A DNA stretch of 64,000 bases, taken from positions 620,001 through 684,000 of the forward strand of contig JADJWC010000003.1 of NCBI GenBank assembly GCA_016716565.1, in the 5' to 3' direction. The position numbers and the translations under genes were made by a program. The notes under the pieces were generated by a model. That model had not been told where the DNA came from. It was given only the letters and a program-made list of their open reading frames with translations, and searched no databases. This document shows, piece by piece, positions 18,346 to 27,339 of this stretch. The DNA comes from a bacterium. Its GTDB lineage: Bacteria > Bacteroidota > Ignavibacteria > Ignavibacteriales > Ignavibacteriaceae. Positions within the stretch are counted from its first letter, which is position 1. Each line of letters starts with the position of its first letter.

Positions 18346-19374
18346 TCAGGACAAATCACGAGCCAGAAACTGGGGGAGCTTTCTCAGGTTCTTACTGATT
18401 AAAGTCAATACCGGGAAAGTAATTCCGTTAATCTTCATTGCAAGATAGTCTTCTTTACTTTTCTGTAAAATATTCTTAAGGCTCTTATTGCTTGCACCGC
18501 CGATGGTCATTAAGTAGGTTGTAAATGCTAGGTAGTGAGTAGTGATTTTGTGCTTATACAGAAGTCGTAATATCATTTCATAATCAGCGGCAATTTTCAT
18601 ATCCGTTCTGTAGTAACCGTACTTTTCGAAAATTTCTTTTCTGATAAACAATGTCGGGTGAGGGGGCATCCAGCCTTTGCGCAGCAGGTTATCAGTAATC
18701 AGTGAATGGTGAGCAGAAGTTGTCATTCCGGACGAGCCTGCTCGCCTCTGGCGAGATCCGGAATCCACTCTCTTACTATGAGATCTCCAGTATCTTATCG
18801 TTGAGTAGGTAGTGGGTAGTTGATGGTTGGTGGTTGTCGATTCACTACCTTCTGACTTTTGATCCCGCATCAAGTTCGGGACAAGCTTTTGAACATCGGA
18901 CTTATGTTTAACATAAACAAGATCAGAATAAACGGCATCGATAGTTGGTAGCCTGCCTGGCCGGTAGGCAGGTTGGTAGTTGGTGGTTGGTTGGTTAAAT
19001 GCTAGAGCATATTTTTCAATCACATTTTCATCAGCATAAAGATCATCTGAATGAAGGAGTCCGATTACATCACCTGTTGCCAATTTAATTCCCTTATTGA
19101 TTGCATCGTAAATACCAGAATCAGCTTCGCTAATAGTAAGTAGTGAGTAGTGAGTAGTGTGTGGTAGTTGGTTGTGGGTAGCAGGTTCGCTGTCATCCTG
19201 AGCTGACCGCAGGTCATCCTGAACTTGTTTCAGGATCTTAACCGACCCATCGTCCGAACCGCCGTCAACAATAATATGCTCAACATTTTTGTATGTCTGA
19301 TTCCGTACACATTCAATCGCACGGAGAAGTCCGGGTTTGTTGTTCTTCGTTGCTGTAATAATTGAGAAACGCAT
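18346..19374 (-). CDS. Family 2 glycosyltransferase carrying four in-frame repeat-derived inserts
   Basis: The catalytic core is clear: FSIITATKNN, VEHIIVDGGSDDGS, ISEADSGIYDAINKG, GDVIGLLHSDD (DxD-like metal site) and KGWMPPHPTLFIRKEIFEKYG, as in WcaA-like GT-A enzymes of about 250 residues. Four stretches foreign to the family interrupt it at about residues 52-83, 130-148, 167-196 and 204-232 (counted from the upstream TTG at 19383). All four coincide with low-complexity or palindromic DNA repeats and keep the frame. The ATG at 19374 is preferred over that TTG. The acceptor sugar is unknown, and activity with ~110 extra residues is uncertain. Confidence 0.85.
   Translation of the reverse strand: MRFSIITATKNNKPGLLRAIECVRNQTYKNVEHIIVDGGSDDGSVKILKQVQDDLRSAQDDSEPATHNQLPHTTHYSLLTISEADSGIYDAINKGIKLATGDVIGLLHSDDLYADENVIEKYALAFNQPTTNYQPAYRPGRLPTIDAVYSDLVYVKHKSDVQKLVPNLMRDQKSEGSESTTTNHQLPTTYSTIRYWRSHSKRVDSGSRQRRAGSSGMTTSAHHSLITDNLLRKGWMPPHPTLFIRKEIFEKYGYYRTDMKIAADYEMILRLLYKHKITTHYLAFTTYLMTIGGASNKSLKNILQKSKEDYLAMKINGITFPVLTLISKNLRKLPQFLARDLS
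18722..18766. repeat. Palindromic element inside GT2 gene (GTCATTCC type)
   Basis: Nested inverted repeats: outer CATTCCGG...CCGGAAT, inner CGAGCCTGCTCG / GGCGAG. Translated on the minus strand as part of the fourth insert (VDSGSRQRRAGSSGMT). The outer arms match those of elements at 45197-45260 and 48303-48329. Confidence 0.7.
18800..18893. repeat. Low-complexity GTAGT/GGTTG tract plus short palindrome inside GT2 gene
   Basis: Degenerate GTAGTGGGTAGTTGATGG-like units (18804-18838) are followed by GATCCCGCATCAAGTTCGGG (18861-18880), whose ends pair as CCCG/CGGG. The minus-strand translation is the third insert of the GT2 protein (LVPNLMRDQKSEGSESTTTN). Confidence 0.65.
18945..19000. repeat. 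CTGCCTG/CAGGCAG palindrome with GTAGTTGGTGG tail inside GT2 gene
   Basis: GCCTGCCTGGCCGGTAGGCA at 18951-18970 is a near-perfect palindrome, followed by GGTTGGTAGTTGGTGGTTGG. The same palindrome with a single base change lies at 45284-45304 and 48246-48266. It encodes QPAYRPGRLP on the minus strand. Confidence 0.75.
19138..19240. repeat. GTAGT tract plus GTCATCCTGA palindromic unit inside GT2 gene
   Basis: GTAGTGAGTAGTGAGTAGTG-like tract (19139-19180), then TGTCATCCTGAGCTGACCGC and a second GTCATCCTGA half ending TTCAGGATC (to about 19239). The minus-strand reading is the first insert (KQVQDDLRSAQDD then THNQLPHTTHYSLLT), lying exactly between ILK and ISEADSG of the GT2 fold. Confidence 0.75.
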
Positions 19375-19422
19375 AGTTAGCAAGTAATTAGTAAATAGTA
19401 TGTAGTATGTAGATAGAAATTT

Positions 19423-19802
19423 TCAGTAACAAAATTTCTCCGGTGTATTAATCATACTATTTAACATCTTCGAAACTTCAATGTATCGATAAAGTAAGTA
19501 TGGCTTTCTTCATTTATATATTTATGATCTTTTGAAAAATCCATCCAGACAGTTGTTTCCGAAGCCTCACCATCTGCATCGATTAATTTGCTTACAAAAG
19601 ATTTAGGATATCTCCTTCTGCTCCAGGCTTCAGATATATTAGTTGGTACTGACCTTGACGATCGCCTTATTTGATCAACTAACGAATACTTCTCTTCTTT
19701 AGGGAATGTGGTGGTCAATTCAAATATTTCGACAGATAATTTATAGGAAAGCTGATAAACAATTAAATCCCTAAATCCTCGATAATCCTTTTTATCCTTC
19801 AT
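19423..19802 (-). CDS. Four-helix-bundle S23/IVS-like protein, one frameshift
   Basis: A small helical protein of the 23S-rRNA-intervening-sequence (S23) group. It shows FRDLIVYQLSYKLSVEIFEL, then DQIRRSSRSVPTNISEAWSR and AEGEA-like DADGEASETTVWMDF. In the frame as read it stops at 19461 after TLKFRRC. In the next frame the family's normal end, YIEVSKMLNSMINTPEKFCY, continues to 19423. One missing T in GATTAC near 19485-19488 explains the break. It stands alone inside the polysaccharide locus, with GTAGT/GTAAT-type low-complexity tracts on both sides. The function of stand-alone members is unknown. Confidence 0.75.
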
Positions 19803-19853
19803 ACGATTTCTTACCTTTTTTCTGTTTTCTAATTACTCTTTACTAACTACTAT

Positions 19854-21593
19854 TTACTCCTTACTATTTCTAACTACAATACAATTTCCCAAAACAATCG
19901 CATCCATTTCTGTTCTTAAGAAACAATCAATCGCTTCCTTCGGATGATTAACTATCGGTTCATTTTCGTTGAAGGATGTATTAAGCAAAATCGGGAGCCC
20001 TGTCTTCTCTCTGAATTTATCTATCAATGCATAATACTTTGGGGAGACATCTTTGTGTACTGTCTGCAATCTTCCGCTGCCATCCACATGAGTAACTGCA
20101 GGCAGTCCGCTTCTTTTTTCAGGACGAATGGGAAATACTTTCTCCATAAAATAAACATCATCTTCCTGTGCGAAGTATTCACTTACATACTCACGAAGAA
20201 TTGATGGTGCAAACGGACGGAAAGATTCTCTTCTTTTAATTTTAGAGTTAATCAGATCTTTTGCATCTGGTCGACCTGGATGAACAAGTACAGATCTGTT
20301 ACCAAGAGCTCTCGGTCCGAATTCAGTTCTTCCTTGGAACCATCCGATCACAGCACCATTAGCGAGCATTTCAGCAGTCGCTTCAATTGTTTCGGCATCG
20401 GAAGCATAACGCTTGTAATTTACTTTTGATGCTTTTAATTCTTGTTCAATTTCATCATCGGAATATTGAGCGCCAAGGTAAGCATCACGAACAAAATATT
20501 TTCTTTCCATTCCCAGATTCTGATGAAACTGCCAGAGAGCTGAACCGATTGCTGTTCCTGCATCATAACCGGCAGAAGGTATGTATATATTTTCAAAATC
20601 GGTAAGCTGAAGAACTTTTCCATTTGCTACAGAGTTCTGTGCAACACCGCCTGCAATGCAGATATTTTTTAATCCGGTTCTTTTCTGTAGATGATTCAGC
20701 ACATGGAATATCACATCCTCGCAATGCTTCTGAACAGATGCAGCCATATCTTTATGGTATTGAGTTAACGGCTCGTCTTTATCACGGGGCTGACCGAATT
20801 CTTTTATTACTTTATCGGAATAAATTCTTCCAATGAATGGTGCGCCGTTATCCCATGTCATTGCAACACCTTCAGTTGAGTGAATGAAATAACTTTCATC
20901 CAGCTCAAAGAGTCCGTTATCTTTTAACTTCACAATATTTTTAAGTTTGTCTACGTACTTTGGTTCGCCATAAGGAGCGAGACCCATCACTTTGTATTCA
21001 TCACCGTACCATGGGAAACCAAGGAACTGTGTAAATGCTGTATAGAATACACCAAGTGAATGCGGGTAAGTTACAGATTCCAGCACCTCTATTTTATTTC
21101 CTTTGCCGGTTGCGATCATTGTTGAAGAAAAATCACCGAAGCCGTCAATCGAAAGTATAGCTGCTTCATCAAAAGGGGAGACGAAAAAAGCTGAAGCTAG
21201 ATGAGAACGATGATGCTCTATATTTTTTATCTCAGCCCTAATATCACTTTCACTTACACCGAGACCTTTAGCCAATTCAGATTTAAGTGAAGTTACTTTC
21301 TTAATGTTAGCTACTCTGTCTTTAATGAACTGAAAGTTTGCAAGCTTCTTTAATGACCTAACGATCTTCTTTCCAAGATGTGCTGAAGGATTTCTTCCGA
21401 TAGTTATGTAATCAACATCACCGATTGTAATACCTGCATCGTTCAGACAGAACTTAATAGACTCGGAAGGGAAGCCTGCCCAGTGTTTAATTCTTCTTAT
21501 TCGTTCTTCTTCAATCGCATTAATTATTTTACCGTCCTTCATCAGGCAGGCAGACGAATCACCGTGGTATGCGTTTAAGCCGAGAATGTACAA
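19854..21593 (-). CDS. NodU/CmcH-family carbamoyltransferase
   Basis: A 579-residue enzyme with both halves of the family. The N-terminal ASKHA-like domain starts ILGLNAYHGDSSACLMKDGK, with IEEERIRRIKHW, HHRSHLASAF and DGFGDFSST. The C-terminal YrdC-like/capping domain has GRTEFGPRALGNRSVLVHPG and RRESFRPFAPSILRE. These enzymes move a carbamoyl group from carbamoyl phosphate, through carbamoyl-AMP, to a hydroxyl of a sugar or antibiotic. Placed among glycosyltransferases, it most likely carbamoylates the surface polysaccharide. The start is the only ATG consistent with the family's N-terminus. Confidence 0.9.
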   Translation of the reverse strand: MYILGLNAYHGDSSACLMKDGKIINAIEEERIRRIKHWAGFPSESIKFCLNDAGITIGDVDYITIGRNPSAHLGKKIVRSLKKLANFQFIKDRVANIKKVTSLKSELAKGLGVSESDIRAEIKNIEHHRSHLASAFFVSPFDEAAILSIDGFGDFSSTMIATGKGNKIEVLESVTYPHSLGVFYTAFTQFLGFPWYGDEYKVMGLAPYGEPKYVDKLKNIVKLKDNGLFELDESYFIHSTEGVAMTWDNGAPFIGRIYSDKVIKEFGQPRDKDEPLTQYHKDMAASVQKHCEDVIFHVLNHLQKRTGLKNICIAGGVAQNSVANGKVLQLTDFENIYIPSAGYDAGTAIGSALWQFHQNLGMERKYFVRDAYLGAQYSDDEIEQELKASKVNYKRYASDAETIEATAEMLANGAVIGWFQGRTEFGPRALGNRSVLVHPGRPDAKDLINSKIKRRESFRPFAPSILREYVSEYFAQEDDVYFMEKVFPIRPEKRSGLPAVTHVDGSGRLQTVHKDVSPKYYALIDKFREKTGLPILLNTSFNENEPIVNHPKEAIDCFLRTEMDAIVLGNCIVVRNSKE

Positions 21594-21653
21594 TATGTTT
21601 CTCCGTTGTTTTTTATTATCGAAATTTATGAATAAAACTTTTTATCGCCATAT

Positions 21654-21725
21654 GGGGAGGTGAGTAAGTTGTGGTTAGTAAGTAGTGAATAGTACAAAGT
21701 AAGAAGTGAGAAGTAATAAGGATTG
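21654..21725. repeat. Low-complexity GTAAG/GTAGT tract
   Basis: Degenerate units such as GTGAGTAAGTTGTGGTTAGT and AGTAGTGAATAGT fill the gap between the carbamoyltransferase gene and the upstream membrane glycosyltransferase gene. No gene is present. Confidence 0.6.
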
Positions 21726-21730
21726 TGCAA

Positions 21731-23313
21731 TTAATTATTAAAACCTTTTCGCACATAACATATCGTTCTGCCATCACCAATATCTTCAGCATAAACCTTC
21801 CAGCTAGTATCAAGATATTCTTTACTAAATAGTACCGGAACGAAATCTTTCCATTCCATTAAAATATCAATATTCAATTTGTCAATGTAGTTTTCAATTC
21901 CTCCTGAAGAGAAACTTCTTAAAGCTTCATTATCCATTTTTCCATCAAGATTATATACATTGTCGTGGAAGTAACCAAGTATTCCCGTCTGAAAAGCTGC
22001 GATGCGATGTTCACTTGTAAAATTATGTTCAACAAATTCCAATCTGACAGAAAATGCTCTTGCCGATTTACCGGAATGCAGATAAAGATAAGCTTGAATA
22101 GCGAAAAACATTATGATGAGTAATAGTAATGCTTCATGGTACTTCCTGATTTTTTCTAATAATTTAGCGAAGAAGACAACAAGAAGAGGAAAGGACAGAA
22201 CCATTATAAACGCCGAATACCTGAAGTAAAAATGCGGTGCACTGGAAAAGAAGAAATAAATTACCAGCAAAACTGCAAATGAAATTGCTATTGCTGTAAC
22301 GACCTTTACTGTTTCTGGTTTTATTATCTGACTGTTGTACTTTTTATGATAAATATAAACCACTGCAAGATATGCAAGTCCAAGAGGGAACATCAGCCAA
22401 ACAAGAATGTTGCCTGTAAACAGGAAAGGAGTTGTATGCTGAATGATAGAAGAAAAATACTGCTCAAGCTTGTATGGCAAATCAAAAAAAGGAAACAAAG
22501 CAGTCTGACTTCTTGCTGATGACTGCATTAAATTTCCTGTTACATCCCAAACGTAAAGCTGCCATGGCAGATAAATAAGAAGTGCAATAATAATTATAAT
22601 TACAAGTTGAGTTACTTTTAGTTTTTTAGAGAATAAAAGTAAAATGTAAAAAGTAAATAGTATTATCAGCGAATCAAGCCTGCACAGAAGCAGCAGTCCT
22701 GTAAGTATTCCTATCTGCAATATCTGTTTAATGTTTAGCTCAGTTTCTTTTTGCTTCAACCAGCATAAAAAGAAGATAGATAATAGTACTAAATACAATC
22801 CTGTTTCAAGACCGTTGGCAAAGTTTAAGAGAACTTTAAAGTTGAGCAGCACAACGCACACTGAAATTAAAAAGTACAATCCTTTATCCGGCGCATTTGA
22901 TATTGACAATGCGAGTCTGTAAATCACAAATGTAAATAACACCTGTAGAAATGCAGAAAATATAATAGCTGCACGCGCCAGGTCATATTTATCACCGCCA
23001 AAACTTTGTATAGCATAAGCGGGAATTGAATAAAGCAAAGTTCCAAGAGGTTGCACACCTGTAGTACTTATATCATTATTGTACGTAAAACCTTTACCAT
23101 CTGCTATATTCCAGGCGACAGTGAACATATAGTACCCATCTTCGGTAAGGGGTTTATCTGTTAGATATGGAAAGAAACCATTTCCGGTCTTCGCTGGCGA
23201 GTACCTTCCATCGATCCTAATGCAAGGATAAAAGAATAGATGAGAAAGAGGATTGCCAGCAGCCAGCTTAATAAAAAGTATTTATCCGTAAGAAATCTTC
23301 GGTTAGATATCAT
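21731..23313 (-). CDS. Polytopic membrane protein, glycosyltransferase-39/ArnT-like, one frameshift
   Basis: About 528 residues with ten or more membrane helices. The first helix follows MISNRRFLTDKYFLLSWLL. The first periplasmic loop contains GRYSPAKTGNGFFPYLTDKP, then EDGYYMFTVAWNIADGKGFT, a plan typical of GT-C lipid-sugar-dependent transferases with an early acidic residue. The frame breaks near 23216-23222: the upstream part reads FILALGSMEGT, the downstream part RIDGRYSPAK, and adding one A (TTAAGG for TTAGG) gives FILALRIDGRYSP. Without this correction the gene seems to start at 23128 and lacks helix 1. It probably adds or modifies a sugar from a polyprenyl donor. Confidence 0.65.
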
Positions 23314-23339
23314 TCAAATTCAAAATTCTAAAGGCACAA

Positions 23340-23513
23340 GAACACAGTAAGCAGTAATTAGTAAATAGTAATCGGTAAATAGTAATCAGTAAATAGTAAT
23401 TAGTAACCAGTAAATAGCAATCAGAAAATCTTTCTACTACCTACTCACCACTAACTACTTACTGCTAAAAGCTACTCGCTACTCAACAACTACCTACTAG
23501 CTCCTAACTCCTC
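23340..23513. repeat. Low-complexity AGTAATTAGTAAATAGTAATC array
   Basis: About 170 bases of degenerate GTAATCGGTAAATAGTAATC-like units, passing into CTACTACCTACTCACC (the reverse-complement style), end just before the small membrane-protein gene. The change of strand sense around 23430 makes it a loose inverted array. No coding potential is seen. Confidence 0.65.
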
Positions 23514-23780
23514 TCACGCTGCCTTACGCTTGAACAACTTATTTCCCAAATTATAAAACCACGCTATAAGCACTCCGGTTATAAACCCATCCACAAAGCC
23601 CCAGATGAATCCGATTATGCCTCCCACGAAGCTGAATGTGTAACCAAAATAAAATGCTCCAAGTAGTGAGATAGTATTTCCCGGTGTTCCCCAATACAGC
23701 AGCCACCACGTGCCTAGCATTACTGCCAATCCCCACAACAATCCCAGCGCAAATCCAAGATTTCTTTTACGAAGTTCCAT
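23514..23780 (-). CDS. Small glycine-rich membrane protein (hypothetical)
   Basis: An 88-residue protein with a strong ribosome site (GGGAGGG, spacing 3-4) before the ATG. Two or three hydrophobic segments are rich in Gly and Trp (LGFALGLLWGLAVMLGTWW; FVGGIIGFIWGFVDGFITGV). It ends in a basic tail, KLFKRKAA. Similar proteins in this bacterial group are often labelled 'bacteriophage holin', but no lysis gene, phage gene or charged loop pattern supports that here. Recognised only as a conserved small membrane protein; function unknown. Confidence 0.65.
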   Translation of the reverse strand: MELRKRNLGFALGLLWGLAVMLGTWWLLYWGTPGNTISLLGAFYFGYTFSFVGGIIGFIWGFVDGFITGVLIAWFYNLGNKLFKRKAA

Positions 23781-23889
23781 TTTACCCTCCCGAACTTATG
23801 AATGAAATAGTTAACGTGGTATTAATTTCCAAAATTCTTTAACCAATAACAAAATTTCACTATCTACCTATTTTGTTTACATCAAACGC

Positions 23890-25341
23890 TTAGAACTGAA
23901 AATATATAAACTGATTAATCGGTCTTAAGAAAGTAAAAACCAGAATAATAATAATCACCAGTTGTACTGTTTCTATCACCGGGTAAATTATTTTTCTCGA
24001 CTGAAGCCACGGGTTAAATTTCTTTGAAACAAAAAAAGATATAATTACAGATAGCATAAGTACACCTGTAATCAAATAAGTATTTTCTCTTAAGCCAAGA
24101 AAACTATAAGCAGAAGGAGTAAACACTTTGCCAAGCATTACAAATGTATCGTTGAGGTTATGGGTGCGGAAGGGAATCCACGCCAGCATTGAAAATGATA
24201 ATGTGAACATCCAGCCAATAACACCTTTAACATTCTTTGAAATCTTAAGTTTCATTTTAGATGTTATTCTATAAGCTATAAGCAATACAGCATGCCAAAA
24301 CCCCCAAAATACAAAAGTCCAGTTGGCACCATGCCAAAGACCGCATAACAAGAAAGTCACAAGAATTGCTGATCCGTAAACAATTATATCCGATCGTAAT
24401 CCTAAATATTTTTTATCGGAAAATTTTCTTGAGAGGGGATAAGCCAATGGAAGAAACACATAATCTCTGAACCAGGTAGATAATGATATATGCCATCGGT
24501 TCCAGAATTCTTTTGGTGACGGCGCCAGATATGGATAATGAAAATTCTCAGGAAATGATATACCGAGCATCTTTGCACTACCGATCGCAATGTGTGAGTA
24601 AGCGCTGAAGTCAAAATAAATTTGAAGACCAAATAGAAATGCCATCGTCCATACATCTATAGCACTTAAAAAGTTAATTTGCTGTGCAAAACTATCATCA
24701 ACCAGAGGGGCAATATTATCTGCGAACACGACCTTCAGGAATAAACCATACAGCACTCTTCTCAAACCAATACTTAAATTACCCAGGTCAAAAATCCTTT
24801 TTACTTTTAACTGATCAATAACCTGTCCGGCTCTTAATATTGGACCAGCAACCAGCTGTGGGAAAAATGAAATGTAAGTTGCATATACTACAAAATTTCT
24901 TTCTGGCATTATTGTATTACGATACACGTCTATAGCGTAACTCAATGTCTGAAATGTATAAAAGCTTATACCCAGTGGTAAGATGATATTGAAATAAGGA
25001 ATACTCACATCTGTCCCAAAAAGACTGGCAGCAGAATTAAGATTGTCGATGATAAAGAACAGATATTTGAAGTAAGCTAAAAGTCCAAGATTAATAACAA
25101 AGCTTAATAAGAGGTAAAATTTCTTTTGCGATTTTTTTGATACTGCATTTATTTGAATACCTGCCAAATAACTTACCAGAGTACTAATTATAAGCAGAGA
25201 TAAAAATTCCCATCGCCAGAAACCATAGAACAAATAGCTGCTGACGAATAACAGGTAGACACGACCTTTTTGCGGAAGAACCCAGTAAAGTGATACTACG
25301 ATTATTAAAAAAATCAGGAAGGTTACTGAGTTAAATATCAC
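23890..25341 (-). CDS. MBOAT O-acyltransferase (AlgI/DltB-like), copy 1
   Basis: A 483-residue polytopic protein. It opens MIFNSVTFLIFLIIVVSLYW and carries the family signature EFWNRWHISLSTWFRDYVFL (about 272-291), then LLCGLWHGANWTFVFWGFWH with the catalytic His in a hydrophobic helix. MBOAT proteins pass an acyl group, usually acetyl, across the inner membrane to a polysaccharide. The upstream gene (overlapping by four bases) is an SGNH-fold protein, the usual partner that completes transfer in the periplasm. It would O-acetylate the surface glycan of this locus. Confidence 0.9.
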   Translation of the reverse strand: MIFNSVTFLIFLIIVVSLYWVLPQKGRVYLLFVSSYLFYGFWRWEFLSLLIISTLVSYLAGIQINAVSKKSQKKFYLLLSFVINLGLLAYFKYLFFIIDNLNSAASLFGTDVSIPYFNIILPLGISFYTFQTLSYAIDVYRNTIMPERNFVVYATYISFFPQLVAGPILRAGQVIDQLKVKRIFDLGNLSIGLRRVLYGLFLKVVFADNIAPLVDDSFAQQINFLSAIDVWTMAFLFGLQIYFDFSAYSHIAIGSAKMLGISFPENFHYPYLAPSPKEFWNRWHISLSTWFRDYVFLPLAYPLSRKFSDKKYLGLRSDIIVYGSAILVTFLLCGLWHGANWTFVFWGFWHAVLLIAYRITSKMKLKISKNVKGVIGWMFTLSFSMLAWIPFRTHNLNDTFVMLGKVFTPSAYSFLGLRENTYLITGVLMLSVIISFFVSKKFNPWLQSRKIIYPVIETVQLVIIIILVFTFLRPINQFIYFQF

Positions 25342-26465
25342 CGTTGGCTCCAGTCATTTAATAATCTGATATTTCTCCATAAAGAATCAGCTAAAATTTT
25401 ATGCCCCGCAGACTGGAAATGCATAAAGTCCAGTTCCTTCTCACCACCAAACGTTGTGGCATCCTTTGTTCCCCAGAATTTTGCGGGGACTATACTTTCA
25501 AAATTGAATAAAACATTATCAGTGGAAGTATTTAATGAATCCAAACTTATTTTAAAGTTTTCATACTCATTTATGTCATATGGTAATGCTACGTCATTAC
25601 GAATAGGCAGAATGTATGAATAAGTTTTAATGTTAGATGCATTAGCAGCTGAATAAATCGCGGAAAGAGCCAGCATATTATCATGATAACGGCTCTTTAT
25701 CATCTTTCTTACTGAAGATGGATTTATGTTGAAAACATTGTTTCTTAAAAGATACAACTGATTAAATAGATGTCCTCTTATTTGAGGTCTTGAATTCCAC
25801 AATTCCACATTGTTATTGAGCCAATTATTTAACCTTATTTCGGTGTATTCCTGAACTGTTTCATTCAATGCCGCAAGATCATCCGGTTCTGAAAGATGCT
25901 GTGAGTTATTATTCAGTATCTTTAAACCGGTTTGTGTATTGCCAAGTGCTTTAATCGTTCCCGCATCGCTGAATATTCCTGCAAGATCATGCCTTATGCT
26001 TGCTTCTCTTAAATCGTCAAAGCAGATACCAAGAATTAATTCTTTAACCGGAAGAATTGATTTCAGGTATTCAAACAACAGATAGTGTTCCTGCAGATTT
26101 GCATTTGGCAGGCTGAAAGCTAAAAGATCAAAATCTGTATTCTTAAGATAATTGTAGAAGTAACCGGGTGAAGTATTATCACCTTCTTTGAATTGGTTAA
26201 TACCGTGAAGCTGAGAATTTCCTAGCCACAGGATCAAATCTTTTTGCCCTCTGCTTTTCCATCCTTCAATAAAACTGTCAAGACTGTCAAGTCCGGCAAT
26301 ATGAATTGGATGACTGCTGATACGGGGGAAAAACGATGATGTTTCCACACCTAATGCAAGCTCTTCAAATTTTGTCTTCTCCGTTTTGCCAAAAAATAAT
26401 TGGAGGAAGACAAATGATAATATTACTGAAGCTAAAATTGTTGTTACGGAAGTTTTTTTACTCAA
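25338..26465 (-). CDS. SGNH-fold protein, putative O-acyltransfer partner of MBOAT (copy 1)
   Basis: A 375-residue protein with an N-terminal membrane anchor (about 7-25). The periplasmic domain has an SGNH block I variant, LWLGNSQLHGINQF (Ser in GNSQ), and a C-terminal DFMHFQSAGHKILADSLW holding the Asp-x-x-His pair. This combination matches AlgJ/AlgX/DltD-type partners, not simple secreted lipases. It overlaps the MBOAT gene at ATGA-like spacing, so the two are translated together. The role as the final acyl carrier to polysaccharide is inferred from this pairing. Confidence 0.7.
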   Translation of the reverse strand: MSKKTSVTTILASVILSFVFLQLFFGKTEKTKFEELALGVETSSFFPRISSHPIHIAGLDSLDSFIEGWKSRGQKDLILWLGNSQLHGINQFKEGDNTSPGYFYNYLKNTDFDLLAFSLPNANLQEHYLLFEYLKSILPVKELILGICFDDLREASIRHDLAGIFSDAGTIKALGNTQTGLKILNNNSQHLSEPDDLAALNETVQEYTEIRLNNWLNNNVELWNSRPQIRGHLFNQLYLLRNNVFNINPSSVRKMIKSRYHDNMLALSAIYSAANASNIKTYSYILPIRNDVALPYDINEYENFKISLDSLNTSTDNVLFNFESIVPAKFWGTKDATTFGGEKELDFMHFQSAGHKILADSLWRNIRLLNDWSQR

Positions 26466-27248
26466 CTAAATATTCCTTCTAGCTGATAAAATACACCCAT
26501 CTTTATCATTTCTGATCGGACCAATTTCAAAGCCAAGCTCTTGTAATCTTGAAATAAATTTCTTTCTGTCACCAGCGTGATCGTGAATCTCAATTGCAAG
26601 CTGTTTTGTTATTTCCAGCAGGGAAGTATCGTTTATAAAATCAAATTCGCTTCCTTCAATATCACATTTCAGGAAATCAATGCTTTGCAGATTGTTCAAT
26701 TCAATAAATTTCTGTTGAGAGATAAATTCTGCACCAAATATCTCTGAACTTTTTAACATTTCCATTTGTGTTTCTGAGGATGATCCTATAAAATATCTTT
26801 GCAATGTAACCCGGGTTGTAAAATTATTTAATTCAATCTGACGCAAAAATAATCTATTAAACTCAGCATTAGGTTCTACTGCAATCACTTTGCAGCTTCT
26901 ACTGTTAGAAAGAGCCTGCATTGTAAAACTTCCAACGTTTGCACCAAGATCCACTAATATTCCTTCATCAGGAATTATGACAAAATCATCTTTCAAATAA
27001 ACTTTGCGAACCCAGATTTCCCTAATGCTGCTGAATACCTGCCCGCCACTAAGCTTAACTTTTCCGTAATTTCCATTAACACTGATCGGTCCTTCACCAA
27101 ATAACCTGTCTGCTGGCTGAAGATTTCTTTCTCTTATACATTTGGGTAACGTGATGAAAACAAATATTAACCACTTGATCGCAGCATACATACTGCAAAT
27201 ATTCTTAATGCCTTTTAAATCAATAAATATTTGGTTTATGAAGCTCAA
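26466..27248 (-). CDS. FkbM-family methyltransferase (copy 1)
   Basis: A 260-residue protein. The SAM-binding part starts with VDLGANVGSFTMQALSNS (motif I) and continues with CKVIAVEPNAEFNRLF. The FkbM signature SIDFLKCDIEGSEFDFIN (about 190-208) holds the Asp/Glu pair of the active site. FkbM enzymes O-methylate sugars or polyketides. Its stop is directly next to the start of the SGNH gene, so it is in the same operon. It most likely methylates a sugar hydroxyl of the glycan; the exact target is unknown. Confidence 0.85.
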   Translation of the reverse strand: MSFINQIFIDLKGIKNICSMYAAIKWLIFVFITLPKCIRERNLQPADRLFGEGPISVNGNYGKVKLSGGQVFSSIREIWVRKVYLKDDFVIIPDEGILVDLGANVGSFTMQALSNSRSCKVIAVEPNAEFNRLFLRQIELNNFTTRVTLQRYFIGSSSETQMEMLKSSEIFGAEFISQQKFIELNNLQSIDFLKCDIEGSEFDFINDTSLLEITKQLAIEIHDHAGDRKKFISRLQELGFEIGPIRNDKDGCILSARRNI

Positions 27249-27339
27249 AAGATCTTTTCACATCATAATGTTTATTAATGATTGAAGAATATCCAGGAAT
27301 ATTACACACAGATACAAATTAACTCACTTAATTTAATAA

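Noticed and set aside
19423..19802. Avd protein of a diversity-generating retroelement
   Set aside because: Avd is also a four-helix bundle, but there is no reverse transcriptase and no template/variable repeat pair.
23514..23780. Prophage holin
   Set aside because: No phage or lysis genes nearby and only general small-membrane-protein features.
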